Assembly (NCBI GenBank): GCA_021186555.1
Contig: JAJKFL010000004.1
Coordinates: 40,220,351 to 40,284,350 of the forward strand
Length of the DNA stretch: 64,000 nt
Direction of reading: 5' to 3'
Origin: Reticulitermes speratus
Lineage: Eukaryota; Arthropoda; Insecta; Blattodea; Rhinotermitidae
Part shown: one piece after another, positions 1 to 11,400 of the stretch
Layout: every line of letters starts with the position of its first letter
How positions within the stretch are numbered: position 1 is the first letter of the stretch
The notes under the pieces: model-generated
What the model was told of the DNA's origin: nothing
What the model saw: only the letters and a program-made list of their open reading frames with translations
Database searches by the model: none
Made by a program: the position numbers and the translations under genes

Positions 1-700
1 TGTTTTATTAAAAGTTAATTTTAATGCTTTTTATGCTCTCTGTCATTATTTTATATTTATATTACCTGTATATTATAAATTTGTGCAAGCAAGTATGTAT
101 TTTACATTGGAAATGTATTTCGATGTCTGTGACCCTTCTTATCAGTCCCAGTTAATCGCAAAGACGGGGCTGTGCTGTCCCCTTTTTCACCAAGCATATG
201 GTTATTCTCCTTACCAGCATCAGGATTCAGTGGAACCTCTAGTTGATGTTACTGGATTTACCATCTCATTTAATGATGTGAATACAGCCCGAGTTTACCA
301 TTTGTAAACAGAAATGTTCGCTTGGGTAAGGTCATAAAACCAGTTATGAAATTTTTAGGCGTAACTGTCCTGTCTGTTTCATAACTCTATGTTGCTAACA
401 CCTTGTTTCATTACCAAAAACTGTTAAAGATGTCTGCCCAATTTGTGCGGTGTGTGGCAAGTCATACTTGTAGGAACAGTTGTTCACACTCATGAACCGA
501 GACTGAAGCTCCAAAATGTCACGATTAACAGATACACATTTGTCATTAATAACGAAAGTGGCATAAACACGAATTTAAACCCGACATCAGTAAACTGAAC
601 ACAAAAGACTCAGGTTTCTGGAAAATCTTCTTATTACTTTTGAGGTACTGGAATAGTGCCTGTTTGGATAATCAAATTTAGATTTTCTTTCGTACTTAGA
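1..700. repeat. dispersed repeat, diverged copy shared with 21.25-21.59 kb
   Basis: Roughly 310-680 aligns by eye with 21255-21590: the same order of TATGTTGCTAAC, CTTGTTTCAT, GCTCCAAAAT, TTGTCATTA and GAAAGTGGCAT blocks. The second copy is preceded by a hAT-like phrase about a shared gene or transposon remnant (GTCAAACAGGCAGCCCG). No intact frame in either copy. Confidence 0.5.
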
Positions 701-1518
701 TTTGTATCCAATATATGATTTATTTTATTTATGGTATTGTGGTATCTTATGGCATTATACCTTCCTCTTTATTTCTAAAAATTTTTGCAGCACAAACTGA
801 AATCTCTCAGCTCACTGCTGTCTGCATGCACACACGAAGTTTTACATGCCTGGTACACTGTTTTACACAGAAACGGATTAAACAAGACTTCTGAACACAT
901 AGATTGATGGATGGCGAGTTTTAGATGCTGAACTGGCGTAAGTCCTGGACCGTAAAGTTTGTGCTGATTTATTTCCACGTTTAATACTTCAGGATACTGT
1001 CCTTTTTTGGTGGATAGCCACGGATGTTACAGTTACACAGGGACCTGTTGTCTTCATCTACACGGTAGACATGAGCCAAGTATGCAGAACTTCTTAATAT
1101 AGAAAATGGGGTTTTTGACTGGGGCTGTGAGCAAGCCAGTGGGTCCCACTGCCCTGAAAATGACTGTGAAAGGTGAAGGGTGAAAGGAAGTAGTGCAAGA
1201 GGCAGAAAAGTGGTGAAAGCAGTGAAAGAAACAATATTTGAAAGCATAAAGAAGAGGAAGAATGTATGGTAAGAAAGATGAGGAAGAATTGAGGGAAAGG
1301 GAGAAAGAAGTTAAAGAGGGAAAGAAACTGAAGGAGGAATGAAGCTATGAAAAGGACAGTTATTGTTGGGTCTGTCATGGCCACATGGAAGAGAATGTCG
1401 TGACATGCCCTTTGGTCCATTTCTTGTGCAGGAGGTGTGTACCTGTCTACCAGACTACACGGTGTCACACTGCCATCAGAAGCTCAGATTTCTTATAAAC
1501 CTTCTGTTTACTGTCAAG

Positions 1519-1757
1519 GTGCACGTGGCCTGAACCAGCAGTGTAAGAGCACCACCTCGAACAGCTACCTGAGCCCATATGCCACGTCCAGCACAGCGTT
1601 TGGTTCCAGTTCGGGCAGCAGTTCGCACCACAGCGGACAGAGCGGAGCGTCCTCTGGACAGACAGCATCGTACGCCTCTTATGGTGCGGGTTATAACTGT
1701 ACGGCATCCACTGCGACAGGCTTCACTGCTGGATCGCAGGCCTTTCCTTCACAGCAG
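1519..1757 (+). CDS. eya: eya exon, Ser/Gly-rich transactivation segment
   Basis: Open frame rich in Ser, Gly, Thr and Tyr ([16 protein letters not shown] and similar), ending ...FPSQQ before a GTGTGT donor at 1758 in phase 0. The 5' boundary is uncertain. The frame stays open back to an acceptor-like CAG at 1431, but 1438-1490 matches a dispersed repeat also seen near 9.6, 13.6 and 15.2 kb. I therefore prefer an acceptor after the pyrimidine tract at about 1518, or the CAGs at 1538/1541. Confidence 0.75.
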
Positions 1758-4700
1758 GTGTGTTTGTTGTGACATGTTACACTGCAGTGTTCATCCTTCT
1801 GTGCAGATATGTACTGACTTGAGCATAAAGGTCTTTGAAGTTTTAGTATGAAGTCACTGAATTGAGCATAAAGCTCTGAAATTTTAGTATGAAGTAACTG
1901 AATTGAGCATAAAGCTGTTTGAAATTTTAGTACGAAGTCACTGACTTGAAGCATAAAGCTCTGAAATTTTAGTACGTAGTCACTAAATTGAGCATAAAGC
2001 TCTGAAATTTTAGTATGAAGTTACTGAATTGAGCATAAAGCTCTGAAATTTTAGTATGAAGTTACTGAATTGAGCATAAAGCTGTTTGAAATTTTAGTAC
2101 GAAGTCACTGACTTGAAGCATAAAGCTCTGAAATTTTAGTACGAAGTCACTGACTTGAAGCATAAAGCTCTGAAATTTTAGTACGAAGTCACTGAATTGA
2201 ACATAAAGCTCTGAAATTTTAGTATGAAGTTACTGAATTGAGCATAAAGCTGTTTGAAATTTTAGTACAAAGTCACTGACTTGAAGCATAAAGCTCTGAA
2301 ACTTTAGTACGAAGTCACTGAATTGAACATAAAGCTCTGAAATATTAGTATGAAGTTACTGAATTGAGCATAAAGCTGTTTGCAATTTTAGTACAAAGTC
2401 AATGACTTGAAGCATAAAGCTCTGAAATTTTAGTACGAAGTCACTGACTTGAAGCATAAAGCTCTGAAATTTTAGTATGAAGTTACTGAATTGAGCATAA
2501 AGCTGTTTGAAATTTTAGTATGAAGTTACTGAATTGAACATAAAGCTCTGAAATTTTAGTATGAAGTCACTGAATTGAGCATAAAGCTCTTTGAAAGTTT
2601 AGTACGAAGTCACTGACTTGAAGCATAAATTTTATTGATGAAACACTTTCTTGTGCGTGCACATGTACGTGTTCATCAAAATTCCATCATAAGTGCTTGA
2701 TCTGAGTCAAGCAATGTGTAATCTACTTCATGAGGTATAGGCTGTATGATCATCTGGTAAATAAAGGTGGTGTAAAATTCCGTGATTTTAACGTTCGCTG
2801 AAGCAAGTAATGTGGCAGAGTAGTGTTGAGAAGAGACAAGTGATTGTTGTCGTGTAAAGTAAGGACCTGTATATGCACTGTCTCCATCAATGATCAGCGC
2901 AGTAGATGTCTCCCTCTGTGTAAGGTAGGGAGGTGAGCTTGGTGTGTTAATGGATGGGAGGTGTGTATTGTCAACTGCATCACCAGGTCATCAACTGCTT
3001 GAACTCTGACTGCCCTGAACCAAGCTGAGTATTGAAGATTTGAGTCATTTGGGAAGAGATGCCGTGTTGTTGGGTGTGTAGTTCTTGACATGTCAAAGGA
3101 GCACGCTGCCCAAGGAATGTCGTGAACCACACGCCCAGCAGCACGTCACATCGCTGCAGACGTGAATCTTCAGCAGCACCACTGTGAGAACCTCAAATCC
3201 CAAGTCTATATCAACCAATAAATGCACAAGATTATTGGTAAATATAAGATTTTTTTTTCAGCCCCTACATCTGTTTCGGCAAATAGATTGCCATCTTCAG
3301 GGGTATGTATCAGAGAACAGCAAGTGGTATCTGCATCCAAATATACAGTACAGTGATACCTCGGCTAACGAGTGACCCTGCTGACGAATTTTTCGGCTAA
3401 CGGAAGATTTTTTTCGCTGTTTTTCGGACTCGGCTAACGAATATGGATTCGATTAACGAATGTTTTAGTGGATGCTCGCGCTAACATAAAGCAGCAAACA
3501 TGAACGGTCGGGCCATTCCAGGAGCTTATCTTTTCCGTCTGTATGTGTGTGACAAAGAGATGAGCTGACCACATCACATAGGGGAGACCAACCAACCAAA
3601 AAAAGTAAGCGACAAACCCAAGGGAAGCAGAAAGTTGCTCACGTTTCGGCTAACGAATGTGATTCCGGAACGAATTATCTTCGTTAGCCGAGGTATCACT
3701 CTATATGGTTTCACAGTAAAAGTTTTTACACATGTCACAATTCAAGATATGTAGCTATACAAAATTATGAATTAAAAATAATAAATACACTGTGCCTTAG
3801 TTAGTAGTTAAAAATAAATATGCCTTCAGATCTCAGGGTATAAAATGTAAATATTGAAAGTGTTTGATTGGATGTTCAACACTTGTATTTCTAGAAGTAT
3901 TATGTCTACACTGTCATGAATGATATATCCCCTCATAACCACTTACGATGACTTATGGATGAAAGTGATGAATGAATGATAAGTACATGTGTTTTATCGT
4001 TTTATCGGTAAGTTAGCGTATCATATAGTTTAAGGATTTTGAACTGTAATGGATGTGTTGGAGTGTATGTGAAATATTATAAGACTTGTCCAGATGTTAC
4101 ATTTGTAACAATATGGATGTGTGAATAAATTGAATTGAATTGAATTGAATACAATGAGTTTTCATGAATCGATGTTAAAATATTAAACATTAAAAAGTTT
4201 ATAGTCATTTTTAAAAATAGTTATTGGCCATGCATACAAGCGTTGTGGTTGATCTGTTGTGGATCTTGTCCTGTACGTTGCGTATGCCTGTACAGTGAAG
4301 TATAATGTACTCCAAAAAAAAAAACAAAACAATTGTGTACTTACCAATAAACTTGTGCATTTGTTGGTTGATTTAGACTTATGATAACATGCACGGTACA
4401 CACAACATAAAATTGTCAAATCTCAAGTTATCGGTGTTTGTTTCCATATCTATTAAAGCAGAAACAAGAATACTTGGAGTACGGTGGATACAGCAACACC
4501 TATGCTGGGCATCAGGTTGCAGCTGCTGCCGCCTCTCAGTATGCAAGCTATTATGCTCAGAGTTACTCCCCATATGCAGTATCGGGTCAACTGGTTCCAG
4601 CAGCGCTGGAGCAGGGCCGCAGCGTCGGGCTATTCGCTGGGTTCTGGAGTCCAACACAATGCAGTGTTGCCAGGTAACAACTAGAGAATGCATGGCGTGC

Positions 4701-5369
4701 AGTGGCAGGAACACTGCAACAAGGGGAGTGATGGTTGTCATAATGAAGACGCAGTACTGTTCTCTGCGTGGGATGTGGTTTATTTTGTTGACGTCACAGT
4801 TTGTGGTAACCACAACTTTTACGAAGGTGTAACACTTGGATTCAGAAATTAAATGAAACTCGTGTCATTAAAAGGAAAGGTTAGAGTGAAGATCTGAATC
4901 ACATCTAAAAACTCTGCCACAGTATTTGCATACTGGTTTAAGAGCAGTAGTACATATTGGCAGAACTGCACGGTATATTTTGTAATATAGTTGTATGTTC
5001 TCCTTGAGATTCAGGTAGGAAATTGCAACCAAACACAAAGATTTTATATATATATACACATATGTATCATCAGCATCATCATTAGAAGCAGCAGCGCTAC
5101 AGCCCTTGGTGGTCTTTGGCTTCTTTCACAACAATCCTCCAGCCCGCTCTGTCCTCAACTCTTACTCTCCAGACTGTGACCTCCACCACCACAAGGTCCG
5201 TCACCACATTGTCCAACCATCTTGTACGTGGTTGTCCCTTCCTTCTTCTAATCCCCCCTTCAGCATTCTTTTAGGCATCCGTTCCTCCCAACATTCTCTC
5301 CACATGTCCTAGCCTTCTTATGCTCTGTGCGTTCACGAACCTTACAATGTCGTGTCCTTTGATCAGTTC

Positions 5370-5404
<35 letters not shown>

Positions 5405-8400
5405 TTACTGGAGCTGGGATAGTACGAGTATAGTCGGTATAGTGCAGGGGTGACCAAACCGTGGCTCGCGAGCCACATGCAGCTCTTTGACATATGATAT
5501 GCAGCTCGCGGAAATATGTTGGCTGAGCTCCTTTTTGCATTACAATTCATATAAAAGGTAAATAAAAAATGTTCAAGCTGTATAATTATTTACCGGTATA
5601 AACTGAGAGTCCGCTGGATTAAAACGTAAGTTTAATGTTCATGGTGAGTAAATATATTTAAGAATTTTTGTAACAAAATGTGCGTGTAACAATAAAAACG
5701 TGTGTGTAATATTTGTTCATGTCTTGTGGCTCTAAAACATCTGAACTTTATCGTATGTGGCTCTTACGTTAAGCAAGTTTGGCCACCCCTGGTATAGTGG
5801 CTAGGCTGCAAGCTGGATGATCCATTCAGGCAGGGGCTAGAAATTTTCTTCTTCTTCTGAAGATCCAGGCCCACTCTGGGGCCTACCCACCCTCCTATTC
5901 CATGCATACTGGGGTTCATTCCCTGGGGTGAAAGTGTGGGGTTTGAACTTTACCCACTCACCTCCCTCCAGAGCCAGTGTTGAGAATGAGCGGAGCTGTA
6001 TTTCTACTTCCCCTATGCACCTTTACGGTGTGCACAGTGACAACTTTTTACCTTTACCTAAAATACATGCTTGGTGCTTATAGGGAGAATGGAAAGAGTG
6101 CTGTGTGCATCGCTAACGCTGACGCTAGATATGAGTGGGAGTAGCGCAGTCAGTATAACAAGTAAGCTACAGACTGGGGTTCGAATCCTGTAGGGAAAGA
6201 GATTTTTCTCGTCTCCAGAATGTCCAGACCCAGCCTCCTATTCAGGGTACCGGGGTAAAGTGGCAGGGGTGTTAACCACCTACCTCCATGCCAAGTTCAA
6301 GAATGAGTGGACCTATACCTCTACTCTCCCTATATGCCTTCATGGCATGGAGAGGGAAAACTTTATCTTCTTCTTCCTTCTCCTCCTCCCCCTCCACCAC
6401 CTCCTTTCTTTACTGACACTAGCTCGAGTTGAGTGTTTAGTTTTATACTCTGGCCAAGGAAGAGACTCCAGTAGTCATTGGACAAGAGGCTGCATGGATT
6501 CCAGAGCTGTTGTGAATGTGCTTGTGTCATCCAAACCCACATTTGTCAGATGTTGCATTTTCTCGTTTTCTTATTCTTGTCTCAGCTAAATTAATTCACT
6601 GTTACAGTATGATAATTCAGATCTTGTCTCACGTATGCATTTTTTCCATTGTTCCTACAGATAGCCCAAGTGGATTCCAGCTGTCAGAAAATGGACCTGT
6701 ATCACCTGTCAAAACAGAAACTTCTGGTCCTGGAGGCGGCGGTAGTGGGCGACGGGCACGAGAAGGAAGTGGGGGAGGTGAGGTAGCCTCTCGATCCAGT
6801 AGGGGGCGTGGTCGTCGCCAAAACAATCCTTCACCCAGCACCCCTGAGAGCAACCTGGAGCGAGTTTTCATCTGGGATCTGGATGAAACAATTATAATTT
6901 TCCACTCCTTGCTCACAGGGTCATTTGCCACACGATATGGCAAGGTATTGCAGTTTAGTTCATTCTGTATGCTTCAGTAATAATGCACTGAATAACCATG
7001 ACTGATACATCTCTAAACAGAATATATGTATTCAACTGGTAAAGAAATCCTCTGTTGTTCACTTACAAGCATAACCTTGGTCAGCTTCCTGCAGCACACG
7101 TCATTAGAAGCTGTTTCTTATGATTTATTGAGACCTTCTTTAAGTGATATTTCATGCCTCTGGAATCGTGTTTAAATGCCGAAAGAGGTAAAAGTACTTG
7201 GAGAATTTTATTTTATGTTCACCGTGCATTTTCATTATATCAATGTCTCATCACCAACCAAATGCACTTTATTTAAAAAAAAACCAATATAAGGTTTCCT
7301 TAAAATCGTTTAAAAAGGCCCTGCGTATGTTTCGGCTTCTAGAAAGCCATCATCAGGGGGGTCACACAACTGCACGTTTTAAAAATCACGTCCATGCGTT
7401 CGTCTAACAGCACACGCCATGTAGTTACACCACCTTCACTCCTGCTATTTACGCTGTCACTTGGGAGCACCATATGTTAAAATTTTATTCTTATTTTAAC
7501 ATACGGTGCTCCCAAGTGACAGTGTAAATAGCAGGAGTGAAGGTGGTGTAACTACATGGCGTGTGCTGTTAGACGAACGCATGGACGTGATTTTTAAAAC
7601 GTGCAGTTATGTGACCCCCCTGATGATGGCTTTCTAGAAGCCGAAACATATGTAGGGGCTTTTTAAACGATTTTAAGGAAACCTTATATTGGTTTTTTTT
7701 TTTAAATAAAGTGCATTTGTTTGGTGATGAGACATTGATACTTGGAGAAGTCAGTTTATGCTCATGGGATAGCTCTTTGGCCTTCCTCTGTGCCGAAGAG
7801 GTACTCAGTATGCAAAAACATCATGTAAGGTGGTAATTGAATTGTTGACTGCACAGGCAGTTATGCCGTCATGCTTGACGAACGCATGTTCCTTCTGCTT
7901 ATCACTTACATTTTCAAAAATGGTGCAAGAATTTGTCCACATATATTTCTGAATTTCTTGTGTCCAGCAATAAGGGTGTGATAATTCTTGTCACACTGAC
8001 AGCACACCATACTGCAACTTTAAAGTCATGCAACAGCACCTTGTTTAGTGATCTGATGTTACGTACCATCCAGTGTGTTACTTAATCTACTTAAATGGCC
8101 ATTGAAGCAAATTGTGTAATGTGTAAACTAAGTTGCCGATGGATCAGCGTCATCACTACACATGGCTTTAAAATAACCGCTTACAGAACCATACACTCAA
8201 AACACAGTCTGCCTCTTGGAGTCTCTGCACAAGCGTGAATTTGTATGGTTTCAAATGAAGCAGTTTCGTGGCTGGCTGTACTGATGACGATACACTGGTC
8301 TTGAAGCTTTTGATAGAGATGCTTCTAAACCTGCTCCACTATCCAGTGTTTGTGCTGAAAGAACATGTGTTTGCTCTTGTTTCTTCTCTCACAAAGAACC

Positions 8401-11400
8401 TGTTTCAAATCTCTTCACCAATCACTTTATTGTAAGATGCTGTGTATCTGCTATCCCTCTGCAGGACACCCACTCGGTGGTACAGTTGGGGTTCAGGATG
8501 GAGGAGATGGTGTTCAACCTTGCTGATACGCATTTTTTCTTCAATGATGTTGAGGTATGTAACACAAAATGAGCCCACAGTTCCTCTCCACTCTCACTGT
8601 CCCCACTAAGTGTCTGTTATTTGTTATCGACCTCATGGCAAAATTTGAGCTGCTGTAATGTGATATGAAAGGTATGCAAACATATAGGTACGCAAACATA
8701 TAGGTACACAAACATATAGGTACGCAAACATATAGGTGCGCAAACATATAGGTGCGCAAACATATAGGTGCGCAAACATATAGGTGCGCAAACATATAGG
8801 TGCGCAAACATATAGGTACGCAAACATATAGGTACGCAAACATATAGGTACACAAACATATCAAGGGCAAATAACGGTTTGTACAGGTGGCCATTTCACA
8901 ACCTTCTATTCCTTTTTGTCTTGACCTCTCATAATGAGTAGCCTTTTCACGGTCAGGGTCACGTAACCCAAGAGATTGCTTGACCCTGAAGATGAAGACA
9001 CTGTGATCCTTCAAAATGTCAAGGACTGCGCACTGATTGACCTGATGTCACATCCCAGAAGACTTTTATCTTAAAATGTAATAAATTTTATAAAGTGTCA
9101 GATTGTAGTGCATTATACTGGATACATTTAATTGGCTTATTGCGAGACGTGAATGCCAACTTGTTGCAGGATTGTGACCAAGTGCACATCGATGATGTTG
9201 CATCCGATGACAACGGCCAGGACCTCAGTTCATACAATTTTGGATCTGATGGCTTCCATGCTGCTGCTAGTAATGGCAATCTGTGTCTGGCTACTGGGGT
9301 TCGAGGAGGTGTCGATTGGATGCGGAAACTTGCCTTTCGTTATCGGAAGATCAAGGACATGTACAACAATTATCGGAACAGTGTTGGGGGTTGGTACTCA
9401 GCAAGGCTATTTCTGTTTTGTATTTCATTGACACTGAATGTAGAGCTGTACACTTAGTCTATTTGCTTGTTTATATGATAAATCATACATCAAGTAAGTG
9501 TTTTAACTGCGATTTGAGGTTCTGATGGCAGTGAATGTAATCTTTTGGAATGTGATGTTCTGTAGTCTGGTGGAACTGTGCCTCTGTCTCAACTGTTGAT
9601 GTCTGAAGTTGGAGGCAGAACGTTGCTACCAAACTATGTGATGTCACATGCAGAAGACTGTCATTATATATGTTCTGATTTTGTGTCAGTGATTTTGGAT
9701 TGATGAAAAATGTTCACAAAAGAGCTGTAACTTTGGTTTTATCTAATGCAGTAGATAATCACATCTGGAATGTACCATATATATTGTCATTATTTTTTCT
9801 GGCAGTTATAATTTGCTACTTCCTGGCAGCTTGTTCATTGTATTAATATCTCCCACTTAGCCAAATGCTCACATGTGCAGCATAGTAGTGGCAGGAAGTG
9901 ACCAATTATAGTTGTCAGATAAAATAAGGATACTATTTTCTAGGCAGTAGATAGGGAGAAAGGCACTAATAGTGTACAGATTATGGTAAATCTGAATTAC
10001 TGTTCAGGTCTTTTGTGGTATGATGCTGTATTGTTGGGTGAGTTGTTCCTGACAATTCAGAGGATTGTAGTTCCTTTACTTTCAGGGTCAAACAGTCCAA
10101 GGACTATGTATTGAAATTGGTTTTTAACTTTCACAACTCTTTGTTTCGTGTATGAAACCAAGGACTGTTTGATCCTGAAGATGAAGTTACTGTAATCCTT
10201 CGATATGTCGGGAACCGCTCGCACGACGACATAGCATCACGCCTCAGAAGGCTTGAAGCGTAACAAGAAATATATTCAAGCCTGAGCATGCTGTCAGCAC
10301 ATGCAAGCAATTTTGTTCCACAATATGTGGAGGTGTCTAATTTTTAGCTGGAGTGTTTCGGTTGTGGTGGTTGACTTCGGGATGCTTGCAGGATCTCAGA
10401 CATAGTGTCACATGGTGGGACTATCGGTGAATAATGAATTGGAAAGGATGTGGCAGGAATAGTCAGGGCCTAGTTTGAGGTACTGTTCCAATGTTTGCCT
10501 GTAGGACGTGAGGAAATCCATTCAAAAAATTAATCAGTATAGCTGATCTTGGGCATGAAGTTTAAACCTAGGACCTCTCTCATGTAAAGCAGTTGTGCTG
10601 TGCACTCAGATGCAATGTTCTGTCGTTCTTTGTATTGATGGTTGTGTGAAAGATGAGTAAGATGCATCGAAAATGACAAGCAGCAAATAGGATGTCGGGA
10701 TTAAAAACGGTTATGCTGAAAAAAGCAGGAAGTTAAAAATATAATTCATATGAAAAATACCGGGTGTCTTAAAAGTTGCTTTACGGAGGTCCTAATCATA
10801 TTCCAGGGAAACATTATTTTGTATACAAATCAGTGCTTAGGAGATATGAAATGTGCATTGAACATGGCAGACAACAATTTGAACAATTTCTGTGTCTCCT
10901 CATTGTCGTTTTCTACTGGCGGTTGGTTATAAATACAGTAGTGTTTCCCTGGTACATGAGTACAATCTCTGTAAATTAGGACACACTGTATTACTCAGTT
11001 TAAAAATATTGAATATGAAACAGTGGCACTTACAGACGAATAATATCAGAAGTTGGTACAATGGCATGAGTGTTAATATGACAGTAGTCTGGGACGTGAC
11101 AGCATGTAATTTGGTACTTAGGTACGAACATTTTGGAGGAACTTATAGAAGACTACCATGAGGAAGGAAGTGGCAGGTTTCTCTGAAACATTGGTACCTA
11201 TAAAATTAAGTTACAGACCAACTGATGCACACTAAAACCACTTTTTAAGTAGCTTTATTATTAAAATTGTACCCCTACACGTGTTTCGATCCTAGGATCA
11301 TCGTCAGGGGTTTTTTGCTAAAAGCTACAGTCACTTCAAACACATGATTTTAAATATTCTATCGGCACTTTAAAACTTATATATTATAAGTTAAAATCTT

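Noticed and set aside
1179..1380. Purine-rich GAAAGRGG stretch as a coding region
   Set aside because: Simple-sequence purine bias; the frames are only open antisense and have no domain.
6629..6943. 104-codon minus-strand open frame
   Set aside because: Antisense shadow of the eya exon at 6661-6944.
8541..9014. 157-codon minus-strand open frame rich in YVC/ICLRTYM
   Set aside because: It is the 16-bp minisatellite read in frame; the period is not a multiple of three, so all frames stay open.
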